The position numbers were made by a program, and so were the translations under genes. A model generated the notes under the pieces. The model searched no databases, was not told the DNA's origin, and saw nothing but the letters and a program-made list of their open reading frames with translations. From Cupriavidus necator A5-1 (lineage in GTDB: Bacteria; Pseudomonadota; Gammaproteobacteria; Burkholderiales; Burkholderiaceae), in contig NZ_JQLI01000008.1 of the NCBI RefSeq assembly GCF_000744095.1, forward strand, positions 1,798,001 through 1,862,000: a DNA stretch of 64,000 nucleotides, read 5' to 3'. Of the stretch, positions 49,996-59,158 are shown piece after piece. The stretch's first letter is position 1, and each line of letters begins with the position of its first letter.

Positions 49996-50316
49996 GGCTT
50001 CAAATGTTTCGGAATCGCTGATGATTCCCAGGTTTTTGCCGGCAAGCATACCGCATGGTGCTCCCAGCTAGAGCGCCCGCGGCAGTCGGCAAAAAGGGAG
50101 CCGCTATCGGGATGGGCGGAAAGCGCGACCGCATTTGATGTCATTGTGTGCGGCAGGCGTCTTCCGCAGGTTCCAGGGCCGATGTGCCGGCAGCCAGCCC
50201 CGTTCGGGGGAAGGCGAAGCCGGGTCCATCCGGATAGCATCACCCTATGCAAAAGTGCCGGCCAGGGCGAAGCCCGGAGCCGGTTCATACAGTGACGGCA
50301 GAGAGACAATTACATC

Positions 50317-52086
50317 ATGGCGACCGGCAAAGGTGCGGCAGCTTCCACTCAGGAAGGCAAGTCCCAACCGTTCAAGTTCACGCCGGGGCCATTCGATCCA
50401 GCCACGTGGCTGGAATGGTCCCGCCAGTGGCAGGGCACTGAAGGCAACGGCTACGCGGCCGCTCCGGGCATTCCTGGCCTGGACGCGCTGGCGGGCGTCA
50501 AGATCGAGCCAGCGCAGCTGGCCGATATCCAGAAGCGCTACATGAAGGACTTCACGGTCCTGTGGCAGGCCATGGCCGAGGGCAAGCCCGAAGCCGCGGG
50601 GCCGCTGCACGACCGGCGCTTTGCCGGTGATGCGTGGCGCAACAGCGTGCCATACCGCTTCGCGGCGGCGTTCTACCTGCTCAACGCGCGCGCCATGACC
50701 GAGCTGGCCGACGCCGTCGAGGCCGACGCCAAGACGCGCCAGCGCATCCGCTTCGCGATCTCGCAGTGGGTCGATGCGATGTCGCCGGCGAACTTCCTGG
50801 TCACCAATCCCGAGGCGCAGCGCCTGCTGATCGAATCCGGCGGCGAATCGCTGCGCGCCGGCGTGCGCAACATGCTGGAAGACCTGACGCGCGGCAAGAT
50901 CTCGCAGACCGACGAGACCGCGTTCGAGGTCGGCCGCAATGTCGCGGTGACCGAAGGCGCGGTGGTGTATGAGAACGAGTACTTCCAGCTGCTGCAGTAC
51001 AAGCCGCTGACCGACAAGGTCCATGCGCGGCCGCTGCTGTTGGTTCCGCCGTGCATCAACAAGTACTACATCCTCGACCTGCAGCCGGAAAGCTCGCTGG
51101 TGCGGCATGCGGTGGAGCAGGGGCATACCGTGTTCCTGGTGTCGTGGCGCAACCCCGACGCCAGCATGGCCGGGACTACCTGGGACGACTACATCGAGCA
51201 CGCGGCGATCCGCGGCATTGAAGTCGCGCAGGACATCAGCGGCCAGGACAAGGTCAATGTGCTCGGCTTCTGCGTGGGCGGCACCATCATCTCCACCGCG
51301 CTGGCGGTGATGGCCGCGCGCGGCCAGAAGCCGGCGGCCAGCCTGACGCTGCTGACCACGCTGCTGGACTTTGCCGATACCGGCATCCTCGACGTCTTTG
51401 TCGACGAGGCCCACGTGCAGCTGCGCGAAGCCACGATCGGCGGCGGCGCCGGTGCGCCGTGCTCGATGCTGCGCGGCATCGAGCTGGCCAACACGTTCTC
51501 GTTCCTGCGCCCCAACGACCTGGTGTGGAACTACGTGGTCGACAACTACCTGAAGGGCAACACGCCGGTGCCGTTCGACCTGCTGTTCTGGAACGGCGAC
51601 GCCACCAACCTGCCGGGGCCGTGGTACTGCTGGTACCTGCGCCACACCTACCTGCAGAACGAGCTCAAGGTGCCGGGCAAGCTGACCGTGTGCGACGCCC
51701 CCGTCGACCTGGGCAGCATCGACGTACCGACCTATGTCTACGGTTCGCGCGAGGACCATATCGTGCCGTGGACCGCCGCTTATGCCTCGACCGCGCTGCT
51801 GAACAACAAGCTGCGCTTCGTGCTGGGCGCGTCCGGGCATATCGCCGGCGTGATCAACCCGCCGGCCAAGAACAAGCGCAGCCACTGGACCAACGATGCG
51901 CTGCCGGAGTCGCCGCAACAGTGGCTGGCCGGCGCCACCGAGCATCACGGCAGCTGGTGGCCGGACTGGATGGCATGGCTTGGTGGCCATGCCGGCGCGA
52001 AGCGCGCGGCGCCTGCCGAGTTTGGCAATGCGCGCTATCCCGCCATCGAACCCGCGCCTGGGCGTTACGTCAAAGCCAAGGCATGA
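50317..52086 (+). CDS. phaC: Class I poly(3-hydroxyalkanoate) synthase PhaC
   Basis: A 589-residue PHA synthase, the same length as the H16 enzyme. It polymerises (R)-3-hydroxybutyryl-CoA on the granule surface. The lipase-like box 'VLGFCVGGTIIS' has Cys instead of Ser (Cys319 by the H16 numbering), with Asp480 in 'SREDHIVPW' and His508 in 'GASGHIAGVI' completing the triad. The N-terminal domain begins MATGKGAAASTQEGKS. The RBS is weak (AGAGAGA, about 11 nt before ATG). First gene of phaCAB. Confidence 0.98.
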   Translation: MATGKGAAASTQEGKSQPFKFTPGPFDPATWLEWSRQWQGTEGNGYAAAPGIPGLDALAGVKIEPAQLADIQKRYMKDFTVLWQAMAEGKPEAAGPLHDRRFAGDAWRNSVPYRFAAAFYLLNARAMTELADAVEADAKTRQRIRFAISQWVDAMSPANFLVTNPEAQRLLIESGGESLRAGVRNMLEDLTRGKISQTDETAFEVGRNVAVTEGAVVYENEYFQLLQYKPLTDKVHARPLLLVPPCINKYYILDLQPESSLVRHAVEQGHTVFLVSWRNPDASMAGTTWDDYIEHAAIRGIEVAQDISGQDKVNVLGFCVGGTIISTALAVMAARGQKPAASLTLLTTLLDFADTGILDVFVDEAHVQLREATIGGGAGAPCSMLRGIELANTFSFLRPNDLVWNYVVDNYLKGNTPVPFDLLFWNGDATNLPGPWYCWYLRHTYLQNELKVPGKLTVCDAPVDLGSIDVPTYVYGSREDHIVPWTAAYASTALLNNKLRFVLGASGHIAGVINPPAKNKRSHWTNDALPESPQQWLAGATEHHGSWWPDWMAWLGGHAGAKRAAPAEFGNARYPAIEPAPGRYVKAKA

Positions 52087-52094
52087 GGCTTGCG

Positions 52095-52133
52095 CGATCG
52101 CCGGCGTGCGCCCTGGCGCGGCCGGCACGATTG
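52095..52133 (+). other. Imperfect hairpin between phaC and phaA
   Basis: In the 81-bp gap, GATCGCCGGCGTGCGCC can pair with GGCGCGGCCGGCACGATTG through blocks GCGCC, GCCGGC and ATCG, with small bulges. There is no T-tract, so it is more likely an mRNA-processing or stability element than a terminator. Confidence 0.45.
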
Positions 52134-52167
52134 CAGGTTCCCCCATTTTCCATCGAGAGGACTTGAC

Positions 52168-53349
52168 ATGACTGACGTAGTCATCGTTTCCGCGGCTCGT
52201 ACCGCGGTTGGTAAATTTGGCGGCTCGCTGGCCAAGATCCCGGCGCCCGAACTGGGTGCCATCGTCATCAAGGCCGCGCTGGAGCGCGCCGGCATCAAGC
52301 CCGACCAGGTCAGCGAAGTCATCATGGGCCAGGTGCTGACCGCCGGCTCGGGCCAGAACCCCGCGCGCCAGGCCTCGATCAAGGCCGGCCTGCCGGCGAT
52401 GGTACCGGCCATGACCATCAACAAGGTGTGTGGCTCGGGCCTGAAGGCCGTGATGCTGGCCGCCAACGCGATCATGTCCGGCGAAGCCGAAATCGTGGTG
52501 GCCGGTGGCCAGGAGAACATGAGCGCGGCACCGCACGTGCTGCCGGGCTCGCGCGACGGCTTCCGCATGGGCGACACCAAGCTGGTCGACACCATGATCG
52601 TCGACGGCCTGTGGGACGTGTACAACCAGTACCACATGGGCATCACCGCCGAGAACGTGGCCAAGGAATACGGCATCACGCGCGAGGCGCAGGATGAATT
52701 TGCGGTCGGCTCGCAAAACAAGGCCGAAGCCGCGCAGAAGGCCGGCAAGTTCGACGAAGAGATCGTCCCGGTGCTGATCCCGCAGCGCAAGGGCGACCCG
52801 GTGGCCTTCAAGACCGACGAGTTCGTGCGCCAGGGCGCCACGCTGGACAGCATGTCCGGCCTCAGGCCCGCCTTCGACAAGGCCGGCACCGTGACCGCCG
52901 CCAACGCCTCGGGCCTGAACGACGGCGCCGCCGCGGTAGTGGTGATGTCGGCTGCCAAGGCCAAGGAACTGGGCCTGACCCCGCTGGCGACGATCAAGAG
53001 CTACGCCAACGCCGGTGTCGATCCCAAGGTGATGGGCATGGGCCCGGTGCCGGCTTCCAAGCGCGCCCTGTCGCGCGCCGGCTGGACGCCGCAGGAGCTG
53101 GACCTGATGGAAATCAACGAGGCCTTCGCCGCGCAGGCGCTGGCGGTGCACCAGCAGATGGGCTGGGATACCTCCAAGGTCAACGTGAACGGCGGCGCCA
53201 TTGCCATTGGCCACCCGATCGGCGCGTCGGGCTGCCGTATCCTGGTGACGCTGCTGCACGAGATGAAGCGTCGTGACGCGAAGAAGGGCCTGGCCTCGCT
53301 GTGCATCGGCGGCGGCATGGGCGTGGCGCTGGCGGTCGAGCGCAACTAA
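52168..53349 (+). CDS. phaA: Acetyl-CoA acetyltransferase (beta-ketothiolase) PhaA
   Basis: A 393-residue thiolase condensing two acetyl-CoA to acetoacetyl-CoA, the first step of PHB synthesis. Acyl-accepting Cys88 is in 'TINKVCGSGLKAVMLA', His349 in 'AIAIGHPIGASG', and Cys379 in 'ASLCIGGGMGVALAVE'. Length and catalytic numbering equal the H16 enzyme. RBS GAGAGGAC precedes the ATG. Second gene of phaCAB. Confidence 0.98.
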   Translation: MTDVVIVSAARTAVGKFGGSLAKIPAPELGAIVIKAALERAGIKPDQVSEVIMGQVLTAGSGQNPARQASIKAGLPAMVPAMTINKVCGSGLKAVMLAANAIMSGEAEIVVAGGQENMSAAPHVLPGSRDGFRMGDTKLVDTMIVDGLWDVYNQYHMGITAENVAKEYGITREAQDEFAVGSQNKAEAAQKAGKFDEEIVPVLIPQRKGDPVAFKTDEFVRQGATLDSMSGLRPAFDKAGTVTAANASGLNDGAAAVVVMSAAKAKELGLTPLATIKSYANAGVDPKVMGMGPVPASKRALSRAGWTPQELDLMEINEAFAAQALAVHQQMGWDTSKVNVNGGAIAIGHPIGASGCRILVTLLHEMKRRDAKKGLASLCIGGGMGVALAVERN

Positions 53350-53425
53350 GGAAGGGGTTTTCCGGGCCCGCGCGCGGTTGGCGCGGACCCGGCGACGATA
53401 ACGAAGAGCCAATCAAGGAGTGGAC

Positions 53426-54166
53426 ATGACTCAGCGCATTGCGTATGTGACCGGCGGCATGGGTGGTATCGGAACCGCCATCTGCCAGCGGCTGGCCAAG
53501 GATGGCTTTCGTGTGGTGGCCGGCTGCGGCCCCAACTCGCCGCGCCGTGAAAAGTGGCTGGAGCAGCAAAAGGCGCTCGGCTTCGACTTCGTTGCCTCGG
53601 AAGGCAACGTGGCTGACTGGGACTCGACCAAGACGGCATTCGACAAGGTCAAGGCCGAGGTCGGCGAGGTCGACGTGCTGATCAATAATGCCGGCATCAC
53701 CCGCGACGTGGTGTTCCGCAAGATGACCCGCGCCGACTGGGACGCGGTGATCGACACCAACCTGACCTCGCTGTTCAACGTCACCAAGCAGGTGATCGAC
53801 GGCATGGCTGACCGCGGCTGGGGCCGCATTGTCAACATCTCGTCGGTGAACGGGCAGAAGGGCCAGTTCGGCCAGACCAACTACTCCACCGCCAAGGCCG
53901 GCCTGCACGGCTTCACCATGGCGCTGGCGCAGGAAGTGGCAACCAAGGGCGTGACCGTCAACACCGTGTCGCCCGGCTATATCGCCACCGACATGGTCAA
54001 GGCGATCCGCCAGGACGTGCTCGACAAGATCGTCGGCACGATCCCGGTCAAGCGCCTGGGTGAGCCGGAAGAGATCGCTTCGATCTGCGCCTGGCTGTCG
54101 TCGGACGAGTCCGGTTTCTCGACCGGCGCCGACTTCTCGCTCAACGGCGGCCTGCACATGGGCTGA
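53426..54166 (+). CDS. phaB: NADPH-dependent acetoacetyl-CoA reductase PhaB
   Basis: A 246-residue short-chain dehydrogenase reducing acetoacetyl-CoA to (R)-3-hydroxybutyryl-CoA, the PhaC substrate. The cofactor motif is 'YVTGGMGGIGTAICQRL'; the catalytic set is Ser140 ('NISSVNG'), Tyr153 and Lys157 ('TNYSTAKAGLHG'). RBS AAGGAGTGGAC precedes the ATG at 53426; a GTG 6 nt upstream is in frame but less likely. Last gene of phaCAB. Confidence 0.98.
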   Translation: MTQRIAYVTGGMGGIGTAICQRLAKDGFRVVAGCGPNSPRREKWLEQQKALGFDFVASEGNVADWDSTKTAFDKVKAEVGEVDVLINNAGITRDVVFRKMTRADWDAVIDTNLTSLFNVTKQVIDGMADRGWGRIVNISSVNGQKGQFGQTNYSTAKAGLHGFTMALAQEVATKGVTVNTVSPGYIATDMVKAIRQDVLDKIVGTIPVKRLGEPEEIASICAWLSSDESGFSTGADFSLNGGLHMG

Positions 54167-54263
54167 CCTGCCGGCAAGTCCGGCACCGCGCACCGGCGCC
54201 CCCGTTTTGCGGTGCAGCCAGCGCGGCGCACAAGGCGGCGGACGCTTCGTTCCGCCGCCGGAA

Positions 54264-54293
54264 TCGCGGGCCGCCATGGCCCGCGAATTGTTT
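54264..54293 (+). terminator. phaCAB terminator
   Basis: TCGCGGGCC-GCCAT-GGCCCGCGA (54264-54286) is a 9-bp stem followed by ATTGTTT, about 100 bp after the phaB stop. A TAGAAT -10-like box at 54380-54385 in the same 436-bp gap may belong to the phaR promoter. Confidence 0.8.
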
Positions 54294-54538
54294 CCGCATG
54301 GGCGGTTTTCGCCCGTTCTTGCGCGGATTCACCGGGTTTTCCTTAACCCCGGTCGCTTTTCTTAGTGCTTTGTTGGGCATAGAATCAGGGCAGCGGCGTA
54401 GCCAGCACCATAGTCGTGCAGCGCAGCACTCGCGGGGGCGAGGTTTTGAGCCGCAACGCGCAGCCATGCGCGAACAGGCCACAAAAAGTCCGCAAAAAGG
54501 CCGGCACGACAATAAGCAGATGGCGCAGGCGGTACCGA

Positions 54539-54577
54539 TTTGCGCACTGCACCCCATGCGGTGCAGCAGCGCGCAAA
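54539..54577. promoter_or_regulatory. Large inverted repeat upstream of phaR, candidate PhaR operator
   Basis: TTTGCGC-A-CTGCACC-CCATGC-GGTGCAG-CAGC-GCGCAAA: two nested perfect 7-bp arms, ending 25 bp before the phaR ATG. PhaR proteins are known autorepressors that bind TGC/GCA-rich repeats, and this position would block expression. It could also fold in the mRNA leader. Confidence 0.6.
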
Positions 54578-54602
54578 CAGACGACACAAGGACAAAGCAC
54601 CG

Positions 54603-55154
54603 ATGGCCACGACCAAAAAAGGCGCAGAGCGACTGATCAAGAAGTATCCCAACCGCAGGCTCTACGATACCCAGACCAGCACCTATATCACCCTGGCCGA
54701 CGTCAAGCAGCTGGTTATGGACTCCGAGGAGTTCAAGGTCGTCGACGCCAAGTCTGGGGACGAACTGACCCGCAGCATATTGCTGCAGATCATCCTGGAA
54801 GAAGAGACCGGCGGCGTGCCGATGTTCTCCAGCGCCATGCTGTCGCAGATCATCCGTTTCTACGGCCATGCCATGCAGGGCATGATGGGCACCTACCTGG
54901 AAAAGAATATCCAGGCCTTCATCGACATCCAGAACAAGCTGGCCGAGAACTCCAAGGGCCTGTACTCCGGCGAAGCCTTCAGCCCCGACATGTGGTCGCA
55001 GTTCATGAACATGCAGGGCCCGATGATGCAGGGCATGATGAGCAACTACATCGAGCAGAGCAAGAACCTGTTCGTGCAGATGCAGGAGCAGATGCAGAGC
55101 CAGGCAAAGAATATGTTCGGGACCTTCCCGTTCAACCAGCCGGACAAGAAGTAA
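54603..55154 (+). CDS. phaR: PHB-responsive transcriptional repressor PhaR
   Basis: A 183-residue regulator that represses phasin (phaP) and its own gene and is titrated by nascent PHB granules. The N-terminal PHB/PHA accumulation DNA-binding domain shows 'LIKKYPNRRLYDTQTSTYIT' and 'VVDAKSGDELTRSILLQIIL'; a PHB-binding helical part follows ('MFSSAMLSQIIRFYGHAMQG'). The C-terminal third is Met/Gln rich ('MQGPMMQGMMSNYIEQSKN'). Same length as H16 PhaR. No phasin gene is present in this window. Confidence 0.97.
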   Translation: MATTKKGAERLIKKYPNRRLYDTQTSTYITLADVKQLVMDSEEFKVVDAKSGDELTRSILLQIILEEETGGVPMFSSAMLSQIIRFYGHAMQGMMGTYLEKNIQAFIDIQNKLAENSKGLYSGEAFSPDMWSQFMNMQGPMMQGMMSNYIEQSKNLFVQMQEQMQSQAKNMFGTFPFNQPDKK

Positions 55155-55165
55155 GAGTTGTTAGT

Positions 55166-55191
55166 GGCGGGCCGGCCGGCCCGCCGGTTTT
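55166..55191 (+). terminator. phaR terminator
   Basis: GGCGGGCC-GGCC-GGCCCGCC (55166-55185) followed by GGTTTT, 11 bp after the phaR stop. The remaining gap to dusC (55192-55389) holds no gene I can support. Confidence 0.85.
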
Positions 55192-55389
55192 GCTGCGTGC
55201 TTTGCTGTACTTCTCGGTACGACCAGGGGCGCAACGCCCCAAAGCAGGTAAAATGCTGCCCTCCTGAACTGGCGGCTCATCTAGCGGACTCGCCTGCAAA
55301 GCGCGAATCCCGATGCCCTCCAGAATCCACCGTCACTTCCCGTTGCCCGCCCGCGAAGCCGACGCACGCTGCCTGGCGCAGTCCTGAGT

Positions 55390-56358
55390 ATGAGCCGGCT
55401 ATTCCTCGCCCCCATGGAGGGGCTTGCCGACTATGTCCTGCGCGACGTACTGACCGACACCGGCGGATACGACGGATGCGTGTCCGAATTCGTCCGCGTG
55501 ACGGGCTCGCTGCTTCCCGCGCGTGTCTACGAGCGGGATACCCCTGAAATTCTTGACGGCGGCTATACGCGTAGTGGTACGCCGATGGTGATCCAGTTGC
55601 TCGGCAGCGATCCGGAATGGCTGGCGCGCAATGCGGCCTATGCCGCGACCCTGTCGCCGCACGGCATCGACCTGAACTTCGGCTGTCCCGCAAAGGTCGT
55701 CAACCGACACGGCGGCGGCGCCATGCTGCTGGCGAACCCTGAAGTGCTGAACCGGATCGTTGCGGCCGTGCGCGCGGCGGTGCCGGCACACATCGCCGTG
55801 ACGGCAAAAATGCGGCTGGGCGTCTCCGATACGTCGCTGGCGCTCGACTGTGCCTCCGCGCTGGCGGAGGGCGGCGCGGCCTCGATCGTGGTGCATGCCC
55901 GGACGCGCGATCATGGCTACCGGCCGCCGGCCCACTGGGAGTGGATCGCGCGCATTGCGGCTGCCGTCGAGGTACCGGTCATTGCCAACGGGGAAGTCTG
56001 GACCGTCGCCGACTGGGAGCGCTGTCTGGCCGTCAGCGGCTGTGCCGACGTGATGATCGGGCGGGGCGCTGTGTCGGATCCCTTCCTGGCACTGCGCATC
56101 CGCGGACTGATGGACAGCACGCCGTCCGCGGACGAGTGGCGGCTCGTGCTGCACCAGATCGCCGCTTACCTGAAGAAGCTCCATGCCCGTATCGCCTCCT
56201 GCCACGAGCACGGGCGCGTCAAATTGTGGCTCAGCTACCTCAAACGGACATGGCCGCAGGCCGCCGAGCTGCATGCGGCCATCCGGCGCATGCATGACTC
56301 GCGCGAGATCCAGGGTGTACTCGAAAGCCTGCCAGGCGCCGCTTCCGCGCGGGGATGA
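55390..56358 (+). CDS. dusC: tRNA-dihydrouridine(16) synthase DusC
   Basis: A 322-residue flavoenzyme reducing U16 in tRNA. It starts MSRLFLAPMEGLADYVLRDV, with the FMN-barrel entry 'LAPMEGL', catalytic Cys in 'LNFGCPAKVVNRHGGGAML', and 'VHARTRDHGYRPPAHWEW' and 'IANGEVWT' for FMN/RNA binding. The DusC group is suggested by 'DLNFGCPAKVVNRHGGGA' and by the compact C-terminal helical domain. An independent gene downstream of phaR. Confidence 0.92.
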   Translation: MSRLFLAPMEGLADYVLRDVLTDTGGYDGCVSEFVRVTGSLLPARVYERDTPEILDGGYTRSGTPMVIQLLGSDPEWLARNAAYAATLSPHGIDLNFGCPAKVVNRHGGGAMLLANPEVLNRIVAAVRAAVPAHIAVTAKMRLGVSDTSLALDCASALAEGGAASIVVHARTRDHGYRPPAHWEWIARIAAAVEVPVIANGEVWTVADWERCLAVSGCADVMIGRGAVSDPFLALRIRGLMDSTPSADEWRLVLHQIAAYLKKLHARIASCHEHGRVKLWLSYLKRTWPQAAELHAAIRRMHDSREIQGVLESLPGAASARG

Positions 56359-56493
56359 TGCGGCGTTGTCGCCGTCTGCCTCCCCATGTGTGGAGTCAGG
56401 CGCCGAGAAATCATGGCGAGCGGTTAAAATGTCCGATTGGCTTAAATCCTGGCGGCCATGTCCCGCCCGCTTGCCCCACATTCGGATTGCACT

Positions 56494-57873
56494 GTGAAAA
56501 ACCCTTCAGAATCAACGACCCAGAAAGACCATAGTCCGCGTGTGGGATTCGTTTCGCTTGGCTGCCCCAAGGCCCTGGTTGACTCCGAGCAGATCATCAC
56601 CCAGCTGCGCGCCGAGGGTTACGCCATCAGCGGCACCTATGACGGCGCCGACCTGGTCGTGGTCAACACCTGCGGCTTTATCGACGAGGCTGTGCAGGAG
56701 AGCCTGGACGCCATCGGCGAGGCGCTGACCGAGAACGGCAAGGTCATTGTGACCGGTTGCCTGGGCGCCAAGAAGGATGCCGCGGGTCACGACATCGTGT
56801 CTTCGGTGCACCCGAAGGTGCTGGCCGTGACCGGCCCTCACGCGCTGGGCGAGGTGATGCAGGCGGTGCACACGCACCTGCCCAAGCCGCACGACCCGTT
56901 TACCGACCTGGTCCCCGCGGCCGGCATCAAGCTCACGCCCAAGCACTATGCCTACCTGAAGATCTCCGAGGGCTGCAACCACCGCTGCTCGTTCTGCATC
57001 ATCCCGTCGATGCGCGGCGACCTGGTGTCGCGCCCGGTGGCGGAGGTCATGCTTGAGGCCGAGAACCTGTTCAAGGCCGGCGTCAAGGAGCTACTGGTGA
57101 TCTCGCAGGACACCAGCGCTTACGGCGTAGACGTCAAGTACCGCACCGGCTTCTGGAACGGCCGCCCGCTCAAGACCCGCATGACCGAACTGGTGGCGGC
57201 CCTGGGCGAACTGGCGGCGCAGTACGGCGCCTGGGTGCGCCTGCACTACGTGTACCCGTACCCGCACGTCGACGAGATCATCCCGCTGATGTCGCAGGGC
57301 CACGTGCTGCCCTACCTGGACGTGCCGCTGCAACATGCACACCCGGACGTGCTCAAGCGCATGAAGCGCCCGGCCAATGCCGAGAAGACCATGGACCGGA
57401 TCCGCGCCTGGCGCGAGATCTGCCCGGAGCTGACCATCCGCAGCACCTTTATCGCCGGCTTCCCGGGCGAGACCGAGGCCGAGTTCCAAACGCTGCTCGA
57501 CTTTATTGCCGAGGCCGAGCTGGATCGCGTCGGCTGCTTTGCCTACTCTCCGGTTGAGGGCGCCACCGCCAACGACCTGCCGGGCGCGCTGCCCGACGAG
57601 GTGCGCGAGGAACGCCGGGCGCGCTTCATGGAAGTGGCCGAGGAAGTGTCGACACGCCGCCTGCAGCGCAAGGTCGGCCAGACCCTGCGCGTGCTGGTGG
57701 ACGAGGTCAACCAGGACGGCGGCATCGGCCGCTCGTCGGCTGACGCACCTGAGATCGACGGCCTGGTCTATATCGCGCCGCCGGAGCGCACCTCGCGGCG
57801 ATACCGCGCCGGCGAATTTGTCGACGTGAAGATCACCGGGGCCGACGGCCATGACCTGTGGGGCGAAGTCTGA
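56494..57873 (+). CDS. rimO: Ribosomal protein S12 methylthiotransferase RimO
   Basis: A 459-residue radical SAM enzyme adding a methylthio group to S12 Asp89. The N-terminal UPF0004 domain ligates one cluster through Cys24, Cys60 and Cys89 ('VSLGCPKALVD', 'VVNTCGFID', 'VTGCLGAKK'). The radical SAM motif is C161-x3-C165-x2-C168 ('GCNHRCSFCIIP'), and a C-terminal TRAM domain ends 'ITGADGHDLWGEV'. A GTG at 56494 is the likely start; an ATG at 56458 would add 12 residues without family similarity. Confidence 0.95.
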   Translation: MKNPSESTTQKDHSPRVGFVSLGCPKALVDSEQIITQLRAEGYAISGTYDGADLVVVNTCGFIDEAVQESLDAIGEALTENGKVIVTGCLGAKKDAAGHDIVSSVHPKVLAVTGPHALGEVMQAVHTHLPKPHDPFTDLVPAAGIKLTPKHYAYLKISEGCNHRCSFCIIPSMRGDLVSRPVAEVMLEAENLFKAGVKELLVISQDTSAYGVDVKYRTGFWNGRPLKTRMTELVAALGELAAQYGAWVRLHYVYPYPHVDEIIPLMSQGHVLPYLDVPLQHAHPDVLKRMKRPANAEKTMDRIRAWREICPELTIRSTFIAGFPGETEAEFQTLLDFIAEAELDRVGCFAYSPVEGATANDLPGALPDEVREERRARFMEVAEEVSTRRLQRKVGQTLRVLVDEVNQDGGIGRSSADAPEIDGLVYIAPPERTSRRYRAGEFVDVKITGADGHDLWGEV

Positions 57874-57905
57874 AACAGGCAGCCGATTAGGTAAAAGTAC
57901 GGTCG

Positions 57906-57933
57906 TTCGATTCCTCCGCTGTCCCGCTATACT
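57906..57933 (+). promoter_or_regulatory. bktB promoter
   Basis: TTCGAT (57906-57911), a 16-bp spacer and TATACT (57928-57933). The -35 overlaps ACGGTCGTTCG (57900-57910), which resembles the half-sites bound by TetR-type regulators of acyl-CoA metabolism; this second point is speculative. Confidence 0.45.
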
Positions 57934-57965
57934 GTGCGGCGCAACATAACCCCCTGGAGACAGTC

Positions 57966-59150
57966 ATGACGCGTGAAGTCGTAGTGGTGAGCGGTGTCCG
58001 TACCGCGATCGGGACCTTTGGCGGCAGCCTGAAGGACGTGGCGCCGGCGGAGATGGGCGCGCTGGTCGTGCGCGAGGCGCTGGCCCGCGCGCAGGTGTCG
58101 GGCGATGACGTCGGCCACGTGGTGTTCGGCAACGTGATCCAGACCGAACCCCGCGACATGTACCTGGGCCGCGTTGCGGCCGTCAACGGCGGGGTGTCGA
58201 CCAACGCGCCGGCGCTGACCGTGAACCGCCTGTGCGGCTCGGGCCTGCAGGCCATCATCAGCGCCGCGCAGTCGATCCTGCTGGGCGATACCGACGTGGC
58301 CATCGGCGGCGGCGCCGAGAGCATGAGCCGCGCGCCGTACCTGGCGCCAGCAGCCCGCTGGGGCGCCCGCATGGGCGATGCCGGCCTGGTCGACATGATG
58401 CTGGGCGCGCTGCACGATCCCTTCCACCGCATCCACATGGGCGTGACCGCCGAGAACGTCGCCAAGGAATACGACATCTCGCGCGCGCAGCAGGACGAGG
58501 CCGCGCTGGAATCGCACCGCCGCGCCTCGGCCGCGATCAAGGCCGGCTACTTCAAGGACCAGATCGTCCCGGTGGTGACCAAGGGCCGCAAGGGCGATGT
58601 CACCTTCGACACCGACGAGCACGTACGCCATGACGTCACCATGGACGACATGACCAAGCTCCGTCCGGTATTCGTCAAGGAGAACGGCACGGTCACGGCC
58701 GGCAATGCCTCGGGCCTGAACGACGCCGCCGCCGCGGTGGTGATGATGGAGCGCGCCGAAGCCGAGCGCCGCGGCCTGAAGCCGCTGGCGCGCCTGGTGT
58801 CGTACGGCCATGCCGGCGTCGACCCCAAGACCATGGGCATCGGCCCGGTGCCGGCGACGAAGATCGCGCTGGAGCGTGCCGGCCTGCAGGTGTCGGACCT
58901 GGACGTGATCGAAGCCAATGAGGCCTTTGCCGCGCAGGCCTGCGCGGTGACCAAGGCGCTTGGCCTGGATCCGGCCAAGGTCAACCCGAACGGCTCGGGC
59001 ATCTCGCTGGGGCACCCGATCGGCGCCACCGGTGCGCTGATCACGGTGAAGGCGCTGCATGAGCTGCAACGCGTGCAGGGCCGCTACGCGCTGGTGACGA
59101 TGTGCATCGGCGGCGGGCAGGGCATTGCCGCCATCTTCGAACGGATCTGA
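57966..59150 (+). CDS. bktB: Beta-ketothiolase BktB
   Basis: A 394-residue thiolase. From memory it is nearly identical to H16 BktB, the broad-range thiolase that condenses acetyl-CoA with propionyl-CoA to 3-ketovaleryl-CoA and so supplies 3-hydroxyvalerate monomers. Cys90 is in 'TVNRLCGSGLQAIISAAQ', and the H350/C380 motifs are 'SLGHPIGATGAL' and 'VTMCIGGGQGIAAIF'. It lies 4.6 kb from phaA but in its own transcription unit. RBS GGAGA precedes the ATG. Confidence 0.96.
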   Translation: MTREVVVVSGVRTAIGTFGGSLKDVAPAEMGALVVREALARAQVSGDDVGHVVFGNVIQTEPRDMYLGRVAAVNGGVSTNAPALTVNRLCGSGLQAIISAAQSILLGDTDVAIGGGAESMSRAPYLAPAARWGARMGDAGLVDMMLGALHDPFHRIHMGVTAENVAKEYDISRAQQDEAALESHRRASAAIKAGYFKDQIVPVVTKGRKGDVTFDTDEHVRHDVTMDDMTKLRPVFVKENGTVTAGNASGLNDAAAAVVMMERAEAERRGLKPLARLVSYGHAGVDPKTMGIGPVPATKIALERAGLQVSDLDVIEANEAFAAQACAVTKALGLDPAKVNPNGSGISLGHPIGATGALITVKALHELQRVQGRYALVTMCIGGGQGIAAIFERI

Positions 59151-59158
59151 GGTTTGCC

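Noticed and set aside
50245..53412. Open frame of 1055 codons on the minus strand across phaC and phaA
   Set aside because: It is antisense to two certain genes, has a His/Gln/Arg/Gly-rich composition typical of mirror frames in GC-rich DNA, and no domain.
55262..55340. tRNA-Cys-like stretch (CTCGCCTGCAAAGCGCG)
   Set aside because: An anticodon-like loop is present, but there is no T-arm (no GGTTCAAATCC-type block), no matching acceptor stem and a mismatch in the anticodon stem.
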